A stretch of DNA of 64,000 nt from Steinernema hermaphroditum (Eukaryota; Nematoda; Chromadorea; Rhabditida; Steinernematidae): the NCBI GenBank assembly GCA_030435675.1, contig CM059624.1:7030769-7094768 (forward strand), given 5' to 3'. Below are positions 45,245-56,096 of the stretch, piece by piece. The translations under genes and the position numbers were made by a program. Positions within the stretch are counted from its first letter, which is position 1. Every line of letters starts with the position of its first letter. Under the pieces are notes generated by a model. The model did no database searches and was not told the DNA's origin. It saw nothing but the letters and a program-made list of their open reading frames with translations.

Positions 45245-48200
45245 CTAAAGGCGAATGGAAGGACTTGTGCTGGTTGAGGGGTACCTTTTTGGAGTCGAGG
45301 TGATGTGAGAGTGGTGATAGGAAAGGCCATTGGGACGAGGCGGAAGATCGTCGACTTCCCCTACCGTGATGTAAGTGATGTTGTTAGGCATGTGCTGGAC
45401 CCGGCTATTGGCATCTACACAGATGCTAAATCGCATGGAACACGGCGGGTCGAGAGGAAACGTACTCGGATGCGAAGTGGTCAGACGCTTCTCGTTGTAG
45501 GACGTCGGCGTCGGAGGCGGGACGTTGTCGTAGAAACTCTGCCGATTCGCACTGATCCTGCTATGGTTCGCAGATTGCCGGAAGTTCGGTTCCACCGGAG
45601 AAGCCGCCGTGCCGATCTTCATGCGCTCCATAGCGTCCTCGAAGCCGTTCGACGTTGACTGCTCGATGGGGTGGTGCTGCGGCTCCGAGGAGTACCTCCG
45701 GTGGATAGGATCGATCGGAGGCGTTGAGGACTCCGAGGACGTGATGTCGACCTTCGCCAGATTCTGCGTGGCTGGATTGGGTTGGCGCGAGATGGGTGGC
45801 AGGACGCGAGGGGCACTGGGGAAGCTCTGCGCAGCCATGGAGGACTGTGGCGCCTTGCTCGAGGCTCTTCGACGGACAACCGCCGGGGAACGACCTCCCA
45901 TCGCTAAACATTAAAACCATGTTTATAATAAACGCTACAGAGATAATCCGCTACAATTCGCTCGAGATCCACGGCTTTGAATTTCGGCGATGTCCATCCG
46001 AATGTCCACCATGGAGCGTGTCAAAATCGGTGCCAGAGGCTTCGTGGGAACTTCTGGCAGATCGTCCGGGCCAGGAGGCGGAGGAACAGCCACTCGATCG
46101 CTCTGTAATGGTCGTCATTCAGCACATCATTTCCTACACGATTTTACCTGCAACTTCTTCAGATTGGCGAGGAGCGCTTCCATCACTTCGTCGTCGCTGT
46201 ATCCAAAATTAGTGCACAAATCCGTCTGGATGAAGTTCATGAAGGCTTCAATTTCGAGATTCTTAATGGTTTCTAAACGAGTAATCTAATAACAGAGCAG
46301 ATCTAACGCAAGTGAACGAACTTCGATGCATCTTCATTATAGTGAAAGCCATCGCAATGAGAATTGAATCTCCTTCAAGTAGAAACACATCCCAAATCCG
46401 CAGTGCGAGGGAGAACGGCACCCGGTCAAGGAAGCACCCGAACCACCACTTCGTGAGGTAAATGGGAGGGATAAAGGCTTTGTCCTACAAGAGCAACTTC
46501 ATACATCTCGAGCAGCGAGAGAAATAGTCACCAGATGCTTTTTCACGCGAGAGAGATGTGATTGCAACACTTTTTCATAGTGGGCTTGGAATCTTTGAAG
46601 TTTGGGGAACCCCGGCACGAAAAATCCGTGCATACGATGCCTCTTGGTGACCATAAGCGAATGTAAACACCAGAAAGCGTCTTCTTCGTCCATATACATT
46701 AGGAACAGCGCAGCGATTTGGCTCATTCCCTGACAGTAACCGATTTCCGTGTTGAACATCGCGTACGCCGTCAGAACATTGAAGAGAGAACGTTGCCTAA
46801 ACGGTGACATTAATCACTTATTCTAATTCTGAGCTTACTTCAAATCGTATCGCTTGCGAAAATCAACGTGATCTCGATACGTTCTATTTATGTCCAAATC
46901 GATCTGCTTGATGTCCTTAGAAAGCAGTCGAGCTCGCATCAGCAGGTCGCGGTACATATTCTTGCGAGCTTGCTTTCTCAGCGATTCGACTCCGAGCAAT
47001 CGGATCCAGGCTACCTGTCTCACACTCTCTGGAATGCCCTTCCACACACGTTCGTACACCTTCGGAGACGGTGGCTGCTCCCCTGTCCACGACTTCAGCA
47101 TTTTCGCCCACTTCTCGGCTCTCTTCACCTCTAGCATAACGTGCTTCCTTTCAAGTTGCGCGGCATCCAGTACCGGTGACCCGTCTTTACTGAAGTACAC
47201 ACAGATTAACGGAATTACAGCCAACACAGGACGTACTGTACAAATCCATATCGGTCCTTTTTCCGATATAGCTCAAAGTCAGGGTTCTCCCATGACTCAA
47301 TGTCCTTTCCGTCCGGTCCGGCGTCGTACCTCTCAACAATGGTTTCTCTTTCACAAAGTTCCAGGAATTCGGAGTCGTCAGTCATGCTGCTGGATATCGA
47401 CCCTCTTTCACGGTTCACTGAATCGATATGGAGTGTATAAACAATGACGTGCAACAGAGATCACTCACAGTGAGGCTGAGTGGGCTTGCTGGCAGTGTCG
47501 TCGTCTTCACTATAGGAGCTGTCGAGGATATCGGTCTCAGGTACATCAATCATGGAAACATTTTCCGGCTTAGCATGCGTGTGGTAGCTCACAGCTCCCG
47601 TGGGAACAGAGTTCAACTCTGGAAGCCTTGTCGACGATTCAACAACAGAAGACGAAGCGCGCCGATAGGCAACAGATGGATCACCTTAATGCGGAAACAC
47701 TTAAAAACGAGCGTTGTTCACAAGAACCCACCTCGCTGTCGGTCTGCCCAAAGTGTAATCACATGGCCCGCGGATATCGTCCTTTCTCCGTTGTTTCTGC
47801 CGTGGTATTTCTGCATATAATCCTCCGACGAAGCCACAGAGGTGCTCGGCACTTGCGGTTGTTGCGGTGACAGCGGCGGCATGAAGTTTGACGAGGCGGC
47901 GGTAGACAGCGCTGCTGACTTAGAGAAATCGCCGGAAAAACTTGCACTCATCATTCGAGGTGCCGTTGACATGGATTTCCCATGTATTCCGGATATCGAA
48001 CTCACCTCTCTTCTCTGCAACAGATATGCTGGTTAAAAACAGAAAACCACAAGCTTTGCAGAACGCGAGTGAATAATTGAAACAAGTAAATCAATGTTCG
48101 ATCAGTAAGATCGAGCAGAAATCATCTGGGGATCAGTTATCGATTACCTTCCACGGTGATCGAGTCGAACGCTATGATTCGCCAAACAAATAAAGACATG

Positions 48201-48489
48201 AAAAGAGAGGTAAAAGGAAATCGAGTAACAACGGAGAAAACAGAACTTCTTCGCTGCAGCCCTTTTTTGTTCGTCTTCTTCTAATGAATTCCGGAGATTA
48301 AAAGCTTAAAAGCCTCGGCAACGAAACGAAATACTTTCCGGAGCGTATCATATTTTACATGAACTTTAGAATTGAACTGACCATGGTGGTATTTGCAGCC
48401 ACGGAGATGCGAGGGAGGCGCGGCTGGTTCGCCGATGTATCGGGAAATCGGTCCATCTGCTCGCGTCTTTGATAGTCCGGCGACGCCAT
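45245..48489 (-). CDS. TBC-domain RabGAP, USP6NL/RN-tre type
   Basis: GTPase-activating protein for Rabs. A Ser-rich N-terminus ([19 protein letters not shown] at 48489, then [15 protein letters not shown]) is followed by [17 protein letters not shown] and [13 protein letters not shown], which match USP6NL. The TBC domain has [34 protein letters not shown] (arginine finger), [12 protein letters not shown] (glutamine finger), [12 protein letters not shown] and [19 protein letters not shown]. The domain end lies at 46150-46470. The last exons give [19 protein letters not shown] and a Ser/Pro-rich tail ending [10 protein letters not shown], joined in phase at about 45905. Roughly 800 residues. 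The first intron is about 370 nt, large for this window. Confidence 0.92.
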
Positions 48490-49275
48490 TATGCTAAATC
48501 GCGATGACTCAGATCGGAAGTAAACAGCGAGCTCTCAAGGTGATAAGCGAAAAAGCAAACGAAGCCCGAAGTGGCGCCGCGGACGGCGGAATCCCCACCA
48601 GATGAGCGAAGAAGGCGTCGCAACTCTGGCGAGCCGAGAAAACGTTGCAAACTCACATTTAAAAAATTCGCTGCATCGTCGACGTTTTCGCATAAATCAT
48701 TTCTCTGGCGCCGATTCCTCTACTTCGCTCTCGATTCGATTCGGTTCCTTCTCGTTGTCGGCGCCTAGCCACTCGTGCTCGCCGCCCTCTTTGCTCTCTT
48801 TTTGTGTTCGCCACTCGCCGGCGACTAGCCCGCCGCGCGGCCTCGGAGTCGTGACCAAAAAAGCGCAAAAACTATTTGCCGCCGCACATAAATAGGCGAC
48901 TCCCCAAATACGAACAACAGACTCTCAGAGGCAACGGAGGTGCTCCACACATGGAACCCTGTGAATTCGGATGCGGAACAAATTCAGAGAAACATCTGTA
49001 CTGTAGTCCTGCTATGGTCATCTGCAAATCGATCGTTTCTGATGCGAGGAATACTGGTCGGCCAGTTCGACCGCGCGCGGGAAATCGCAGCACTTTGAAC
49101 GCTGCAAAGGTTCCGATCGAGACGTCTCGATGGGATGGACTCATCGTCTATTAGACTGTCGAATGGGTTCCTCTCGGAGAAACTCAACTTCTAGATGTCT
49201 ATAGCCGTGCAGACTTATTTCTCTCGATGTCTCTACAAGTGATTTGATGCTTTCTACAGGACAGTTCAGATTTTC
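48490..49275. other. Divergent upstream region of the TBC gene and psf-1
   Basis: About 790 bp; no supported coding frame. The psf-1 start follows a pyrimidine-rich stretch (CAGATTTTC). Confidence 0.5.
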
Positions 49276-50105
49276 ATGGCGTTGAAAGGTGCAGAAGCAT
49301 GTACCGACGACGCACGTCAGCTGCTCATCGATCTTCAGAGAAATCCCGACTTTATACCACCGTACAACGTAAGCTCCCTTTTCTGAAAAGCTGGTTTCAA
49401 TTGAAACTCTTCAGGAGGAACGAATGAGGAAGTGCACCGAAACGATCAACACTCTCTTCAGGAGGAACGCGGAAACTTTGTCCGTCTCCGTCACAGTTTC
49501 TGTTTCACAATGGTGTTCCTTTCAGCCAGCTAATTCAGAGCGACTCGTGTCCGAATCCCGATGAAACCGCCGCTATTCTTCAAGTCCAAAACGAGATCCT
49601 GAAGAGGATCAAGCAATGTGTTCTCGTATACCATCGCGATCGGCTACAACGGCTGCGGAAATTGAGGTGGACAATCGGGTGCATATTACCTCCAGAGATC
49701 AAAGTGATTTTCCCAAAAGCGTGAACATAAGACAAACGTTTCATTTTAGGCAAACCTCTCCGAAGCAGAAAACGACTGGTACAGCGAATACAATCGCAAT
49801 TTGGCCGAATATCAAAATCATATGGGTGTGGATTTGATGAGGGGCATGGAGCCACCGAAATCACTATTAATTCAGGTACGGTACAATGATCGTGTTTGTA
49901 AGCTGTGTGGCTGTTCTTTGCAGGTTCGGGTTTTGGAAGACTACGGTGAATTCGAAACATCAGATGGCAAGGCCATGATCCTCACGAAAGGCTCCATCGT
50001 AAGAGAATTCACCACAGTTTAGTTTACACCGTTTCTTTGCAGCACTATCTGCCGATGACAGAAATTGAAACCCTCCTACAGCAAAAGATACTTGAAGAAG
50101 TGTAA
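49276..50105 (+). CDS. psf-1: GINS complex subunit PSF1
   Basis: Subunit of the GINS tetramer, part of the CMG replicative helicase. Start MALKGAEACTDDARQLLID, then EERMRKCTETINTLFRRNAE, SDSCPNPDETAAILQVQNE, and the conserved YHRDRLQRLRKLRWTIGC with ILPPE, which matches human PSF1 DRLLRIRALRW and ILPN. Next LSEAENDWYSEYNRNLAEY, MEPPKSLLIQ (human MKPPKSLYIE), VRVLEDYGEFETSDG and HYLPMTEIETLLQQ, ending LEEV. Length is about 200 residues, as for the family. Introns are about 45-60 nt, one with TACGGTA (49877). Its 3' end converges with the LAPTM-like gene at 81 bp. Confidence 0.95.
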
Positions 50106-50186
50106 GGTAGCTCCACCGGATCGACGAAATTGTGTATTATTTATTATATGTACTTCTTTTATTGAAACGGGACTGTATTGTACAAG

Positions 50187-52176
50187 TTATTCATTCTGGA
50201 ATGTTGCAGGCACTGAAGAAGTTATGGAGATCTTCTTCAGCACAGGTGTCGCGCTGATACTGGATTTCATCTTTGCTGAGGCGGTTCCGCTCGTTCCTAG
50301 AAGAGTTCTATGTTCACAGAGATTTCTGTACTCACCTTCTGAAGGTCGGTGGTGGTGGTGAGAAGAAGTGACGGGCTTGTCAGGTGACCTTCTGCTGCCT
50401 CCGGACGACGAGGTGGATCTCTGATGAGGGAGATATCGGTTAGATGTCGTACAAGTGGATACGGAAACACTTTGCTTCGGTTTCATCAGGGGACCTGTGG
50501 AGTCTACCGATGTTCTTCGGACTGGGGATCCTGGAGCAGCACTCGGTTTGCTGGTCTTTTCAGTGGGTTTAGTTTCCACTGGTTTCGAAGTTGATTCCTC
50601 CATCGTCTTGCCCTCTGTCCTCTGCGATTTGCGATTCTCCCCCGATCCCGAGGGGTGCCTTCTCTTCGGCGACTGCGGTGGGCTATTGCTCTTCTTTGCA
50701 GAAACTGGGCTGTGGTGCTTTTGGGGCGATTTTTGAATGCCTTCGATGGGAGTCTGCGTCGTCTCTTCGACGGAGGTCTTCTGTTTCGGCGATTCTGGGG
50801 GTGGAGTTTTCTGCTGCACTGGAAGGACGACGATCTCGTCGATTCCGTAGGAGAGCGACTTCTCCGTGTTCTTCTGCAGATCCCACTTCACGTGGCTTGT
50901 GGGTTTGTCCTTCTTCTTGGGCAGCTGCTTCCCATCATCGTATTGACCCTTGTACTGAAAATGAACGCTTCGATTAAAAACGATCGGAATCGCATTGGGA
51001 CGCTCTTCTTCTGGAGACCGCGTGTCACACGTGCCAATGTTTATATTTCTCTTCCAGTCATGTTTTCTTCTTTTGCCGCACCTCTTCGCCGAGCCTGAGA
51101 TCATCCGTCGTCTTCGATCAGACGATCAGAGGCGAGGCGACGGGACGTGACAACGGCGATAATCTTTGCTCAGGCCTCACCTGCTGGAATCCGCCACCCC
51201 AACTCGTCTGTCGCCACATTCCGTTCTCCTTCGCGATGCGGACGCGGTTCGAACACTCGATGAACTGTCGCTTGCGGCGGTTGCGCTCCGTGCGGATCTT
51301 CTGAAAGCAGCGGAGTGGCTCGGAGGCTTCGAAGCCGAGGCTCACCTGCAGGTAGAGGACACACTTGACCACCGTGAAGAAGAGGTAAAACTGGAAGGCG
51401 GAGAAGATGAGAAGCACCGTCGCCAGCCACATCCGCTCAACGAACGATTGCAGCTGAAGGGCTCCGAGTGGACAGGGGATGAGGGGTACAGTATACCTTG
51501 AAAGGTCGCTTCTGGGTGTAGAGGTCGCCGTAGAAGAAGGACCACGCGTAGAGAAAGAAGTAGCCGGCGGAACAGATGAACCCGATCGCCTGTATGACCA
51601 GATGTGGAAGAAGCATCCGAGGGGACACGGAGCTGATTCCACAGAACATAAGAAGTATCTGAGGATGTGTGAAGGGGCAATTGAGGAGCGTCACTTACAG
51701 AAGCTATGACGAAGATCATGACGAGGCCGATGATGTAGTCTCCGGCCAGTGTTAGGTTAAAGTGGTGGAAGTTGAAAATCAAGCAGTCTCTCCACATCCT
51801 ATGAACAAAAGAAAAAATAACACCCGCAGGAGTGGAAGAAAAAATATTGACCCCGACGTGATTCGAACACGCAACCTTCTGATCTGGAGTCAGACGCGCT
51901 ACCGTTGCGCCACGGAGTCATGCTTGATCCACCCAAACAATTTGATATTGAGTGGAACTCAAGCTACCTTTTGAAGCAGAAACTGGCGTCTGCGTGTTTC
52001 CATTTGAGTTGCTGGATCAGCCCCGTCAAGAACAGGCTCACAACGACCAACTCGATCAGACCCAAACAAACGGTTCCCGTCTTGATGTGACAACAGTTGC
52101 AGCACGTTCTCGTCTTGTCCTCTGACGGAATCGTCGCCAGCATCCTCTCCCCACGAGTTTTCCATTTTGACGCCAT
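50187..52176 (-). CDS. LAPTM4-like four-TM protein with long basic tail
   Basis: Likely endosomal/lysosomal membrane protein. Start MASKWKTRGERML (52176), a few bases after CTTTCAG. The Cys-rich TCCNCCHIKTGTVCLG is typical of LAPTM4-type N-termini and runs into TM1 (LIELVVVSLFLTGLI). TM2 is DYIIGLVMIFVIAS, TM3 lies in LVIQAIGFICSAGYFFLY, and TM4 is WLATVLLIFSAFQFYLFF followed by SLGFEASEPLRCFQ. The last exons add a hydrophilic tail (YKGQYDDGKQLPKKKD, QQKTPPPESPKQK, HHSPVSAKKS, ATPVLKKISI) of about 250 residues, not usual for LAPTM4. The tail junction (around 51180 to 50955) is in phase but uses a 220-nt intron, so a separate gene is possible. The intron at about 51800-51965 contains tRNA-Trp. 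Confidence 0.72.
51848..51919 (-). tRNA. tRNA-Trp (CCA)
   Basis: Complete 72-nt cloverleaf on the minus strand. The acceptor stem is GACTCCG paired with CGGGGTC (one T-G), with discriminator A. The D arm has GCGC/GCGC around AACGGTA (A box). The anticodon stem TCTGA/TCAGA holds the loop CTCCAGA, anticodon CCA. The T arm has GCGTG/CACGT with TTCGAAT (B box). No intron. It sits inside an intron of the LAPTM-like gene, on the same strand. Confidence 0.96.
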
Positions 52177-53359
52177 CCTCCAGACTGAAAGAAGGATTTC
52201 TCGAGGATATTCGCTGATCGGACGACCCGTCGGCGCGCCAAATGTCACGGAAGAAGTTCAAAGGGCGCCTCACGCTCGAGAGGGGCCAAATCGATCGCGA
52301 TTGGGGCGAAGGAGGCGAACAACAAGAAGTCGAGGGCGCTTGTTTGTTTCTCCAAAGGAAATCACACGACCGAAGCCACCTATGCCGCCAGAGGGGCCGC
52401 TTGACCCGCAAGAAGATGGAGAGGTCGATCAATCACCTCGATCCGCTCGGCACCAAACGCCCCGCGATGAAATTACATCATGTAGGGGATGATCGAGGTG
52501 TTGAGGGAGGAGTCGACCCTCCAGGGGAAGACGTCGCGTGATAAATCGGAGTGAACTAGTAAATTAACAGCCGAATAACAATGTTAGGACAATGCTTCGA
52601 CAGTTGTCGAAGTCGCCTGAAGAACTTTGCGAAAGTACCCCTTTTCGATGGTATCGGTTTACGTTCGATGATTTTTGAGCTGCGTGGGTCCGCATACAGT
52701 TTAAAAACCTCTCTTACACCTTTCCCTTGGTCGTTAGTACTACTTAGTGGTTAAAAGCAGCGTTTACTCCTAAAATCATCGAATTCGAAACACTCTCCGA
52801 GGAGCAAGAGGGGTAGTACTGAAGAAAACCACAAGTTACGACTAACAACAAAGCCCTTTTGTTCCGAATCACTGCGATCTCTTCGGGATGTTATCATGAG
52901 GAAACAGCAAAACAACTCAACGACGTAATATCACAGAAACGCAACAGCAGGCGCCCCGCGAAAGATTATTCAAACGAGAATAGTGCGTCCTAGGAGCACA
53001 TAAAATCAACTTCACACGACCCTTTGTGACCCATCAAATGGAATCCACGAAACAAGTGTTTTCCGAACTCAACACATCACCGATTGCGATAAGTTCCACC
53101 GGCTGTTTTCTTTCTCCGGTGTAATCTCGGTCGCATCTCCAGCTGATCCTATCCATGCAATCTATCATGAATCGCGTTAGCTGTACACATCATAATCTGC
53201 TATGCATTTCTGCTAAAAACTGCTGTGATTCAAAACCTAAGGGCAAGTCGAAGAGCCAGTAGGTTCGCTCTAGTGCATACGAAGTACACACGAAATCGGT
53301 TGCACACTACAGTACTTCATATGTCGTTATCACAAACAATGTGTAGATATTTACATCAA
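52177..53359. other. Intergenic, 1.2 kb
   Basis: 5' flank of the LAPTM-like gene and 3' flank of the HDHD2 gene. Plus-strand frames up to 52541 are antisense or flanking shadows with no motif. From about 52560 the sequence is A/T-rich with stops in all frames. Nothing is recognised. Confidence 0.5.
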
Positions 53360-54539
53360 TTAATTAAATAACTTCCCGCTCTCGAGCAATTCTACTGCTT
53401 CGGCAAAGTTGTCGACACAATGGCGTTCGGATTCCGGAATAAGAAGCTCATCATCTGAATTATATCGCAAATTTCCAGAAGATCAACAAAGGAAAACGTA
53501 CCCGGTCGGTACTTCCCCGTGCGCACCAGAATCGCTTTGAATCCGGCGTTGATCGCTCCGCAGACGTCGTCACGAACGTCGTCGCCAATCATCACCGCTT
53601 CCATCGCCCCCACGAACTCTAGAGCAGAGTGAAAGAAGGCTATTTCAGGTTTGCCAACGACGGAAGCCTGAAATGAATTTTCAGAAGAGATCAGCGCATG
53701 GACTCACCTTCTTGTCAGTGGCATATTCAAGAGCTTCAACGAAAGGCCCAGGACCGAGGGAAAGACCATCTTCTCGCTTGTAGTATCGGCCCTTATGGAC
53801 GGCAACGAACTTCGCGCCAGCGAGTAACAAGCGGAAGGCTTCGTTCATCCTCTCAAAGTGGAACTGTGAAGGGGACAATCCAACGACAACGGCATTCGGG
53901 TTCGATACATCGATTCCTAAAAACGCAAACAGTAACACTGTTCTAGGAAAATTCTGACAAACCAGCGAAGTCCTCCATTGCTTCTTCTTCCAGCATCAGC
54001 ATCGGCCTCAAATTTTCGTTCTCAATCTTCCTCCGAGCTGCGAGAAGTGATGTGAAGATCTCATTCTTCTGGATGTCGAAGCCGATCGACGTTAACCGAT
54101 TGTGCAACACATTTATAGATTCCTACAATGTAAAAAAAAGAAGTCAATCAATCCACAAAAATTGATGTGAACCTTGGTTGTGTTCGTAACAAACAGTATT
54201 TTCGGGGAGAAACGCTGGCTCGCTCGGAGTTTCTTCAAAGCTGAAGCGACTTGTGTTACCTTCTTTTGTGTCAACCCCGACTTTTTTGATACAACGATGA
54301 GAGGTTCTTCTCGACGTCGCGCAATATCGTTTGGTCAAATTCGAGGATGCTGGTTCAATTCTGAACGATCAGCAGTTAGCAAATAGACAGCTCATCGGAT
54401 GCGTACAACTAATGAGAACCGCTGTTCCAGTGAATCAAAAGTCTTCAGAAAACGAACCTTCGACGGCTCCAGGTGTTTGAGACTTTGCGACGTGCAAAGT
54501 GCCCGATAAATCTATCATCAGAACGATACGCCGAGCCAT
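53360..54539 (-). CDS. HAD-superfamily phosphatase, HDHD2 type
   Basis: Haloacid dehalogenase-like hydrolase of the HDHD2/phospholysine phosphohistidine group. The start [17 protein letters not shown] carries the catalytic motif I, here DLSGT instead of DxDxT, as also seen in human HDHD2. [10 protein letters not shown] (motif II) lies near 54180-54190. The cap has [29 protein letters not shown] and [20 protein letters not shown], nearly the human sequence. Motif IV is [19 protein letters not shown], followed by [10 protein letters not shown]. It ends [10 protein letters not shown]. Six or so exons with 45-60 nt introns. The second nucleophile-region aspartate being Ser makes classical phosphatase activity uncertain; the substrate is unknown. 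Confidence 0.9.
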
Positions 54540-54880
54540 AGGTACCAAGAAACGCTTCTCTTCTCTGGATCGACTCCGCTGAAACTGAAAGCCGTGTCTC
54601 CCCTTCGAGCCACAAATCCAACTTCTGGAGAATCCCTGAACGGCCTTCCTGATATTTCACGTACCGTTCCGTTTTCGAAATTCGAAATTGCGGGAATTTG
54701 AAAACATATCCTCTCCCGGCGCCTTCCCCACTCCCGCTCCCCCTTACGCGATTTCTGCCGGTTTTAACTGTTTGTGCTATTCTTGTTTGTATGCGCCCAA
54801 TAAGTTCGTGCTTCCGTGCAGTTTTTCGTGTGTCTTTCTGTTGTTTGTTTTCAATCACTCCTATTATTTTAGGGATCCAA
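54540..54880. other. Divergent upstream region of HDHD2 and bZIP genes
   Basis: About 340 bp. TATTTTAG at 54865-54872, nine bases before the bZIP ATG, is a likely trans-splice acceptor. Confidence 0.55.
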
Positions 54881-55657
54881 ATGTACCAGCAGCCCAAACA
54901 GCTCCAGTACGACAACGTTAGCGAAGTCTTGCGGATTGAGGACTGGTCATTCCCTGATGGTAATGACTTTTTCCCTGATGGTAATGACTTTTTCCCAGAC
55001 GGTAATGACTTTTTTCCCTGACCAGGTCCGCCCAAGAATCTGCCTGTGGTGCCTGGATCGTCTCCTCTTGTCGTCAATTGTACTCCAGCTCCAACTGCAC
55101 ATCCGATTACGGTGCCTGTGCCCGTTCACTACAGCAGTTATCTTCTTCAACACGGTGTCGCTCGTCCTCCCGTTCAAACGGAGGACCTGCCCTGCTCTTC
55201 TGTCGCCGAACAGATCTATGAGTCCCGCGTTCCAGGTCTTGCCAAAGCGAGTGGTCCTTATGTAGTTCAAGAGAAGCCACTGGTGGCCAAGCACCGCAGG
55301 CTCGCCAATCAACGTGCTGCTGAAGAACGCGAAGCTATCGGTCCCGTTAGACGTCGTGGCCGTCCTATGAAGTCTACCAGCAGCACAAAGTCCGCGCTCT
55401 ACGCTCGTGAGTATAGAATGCAGAACAAGCAGCTGCTGGAACAGTACAAGCAACAAGTGGACGAGCTGATCGAGGAAAACCGCGTGTTGAAAGAGAATCG
55501 GGTACGCATGCACGAGAAGTACCATCGTCTGAAGGCAGAGTTCGAACAAGTCAACGAAGTGAACCGGAAGCTGCAGTCCGAAATGGCTCCACACTGGGCA
55601 AGTGGTCCCTCCATGAGGCGACGGGGCGGTGGCTCTGTGCGCAGACGACCGTGTTGA
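54881..55657 (+). CDS. bZIP-like protein with AT-hook
   Basis: Two-exon gene. MYQQPKQLQYDNVSEVLRIE starts exon 1, which ends at GAT-G before a 66-nt intron (54960-55025) made of a 21-nt tandem repeat. Exon 2 begins GPPKNLPVVPGSSPL. A linker is followed by KHRRLANQRAAEEREA, the AT-hook-like RRRGRPMKST, then a basic stretch SALYAREYRMQNKQLLEQY and a heptad coiled coil (DELIEENRVLKENRVRMH, LKAEFEQVNEVNRKL). It ends GSVRRRPC. The layout suggests a nuclear DNA-binding protein, perhaps CREBZF-like. The basic region lacks the canonical N-x7-R/C-R signature in strict form, so DNA binding is inferred. Confidence 0.75.
54950..55023 (+). repeat. 21-nt tandem repeat spanning exon end and intron
   Basis: Three full units (54950-54970, 54971-54991, 54992-55012) and a partial fourth. 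Each contains CTGATGGTAATGAC or a one- or two-base variant. Each unit carries a usable GT donor in the same reading frame. Confidence 0.95.
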
Positions 55658-56096
55658 TTGTACGAAGTCGTCCTGTTACTGTATCCACATTAACTAATTC
55701 CTACCATTGTTGTTAATATTGCTTACGTTGTATTTTGATACTTGTCACGGTGTTGCGAATCGTTTATTCTGTTATAAACTCGTCTTATTAAGCTGTGAGC
55801 TGTGTTATCTTGGTATGTTGGGGGGCAAATTCATAAGCAACTGTATCCTGGACGATTCTCTAAGTGTGCTGAGCACACCGTGCTTAGTAAATGATTAGTA
55901 AAAAACGCTCCCTGGCGGGGATGCGACCTTTCGCACACGCGCAGATCTACCATTCCCTAGGGAATGACACCTCGCACGTTGACACAGTGACACTCAATAT
56001 CGAATCAAACACTCACCTGAAACGGAATCGACACGTTTTATCAGGACCTCGGAAAACATAAAGCAAAAGATGAACAACGATTGATTTGAGATCACA
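55658..56096. other. Convergent intergenic region with tRNA-like relic
   Basis: About 440 bp between the 3' ends of the bZIP and AOS-1 genes. It contains a perfect 16-bp palindrome CATTCCCTAGGGAATG (55951-55966). On the minus strand a stretch at about 55905-55970 ends with CCAGGGAGCG and a T run, recalling a decayed tRNA 3' half with an oligo-T terminator. Confidence 0.4.

Noticed and set aside
52097..52541. Plus-strand frames over the LAPTM 5' region
   Set aside because: Arg/Pro-rich shadows antisense to, or flanking, a supported minus-strand exon.
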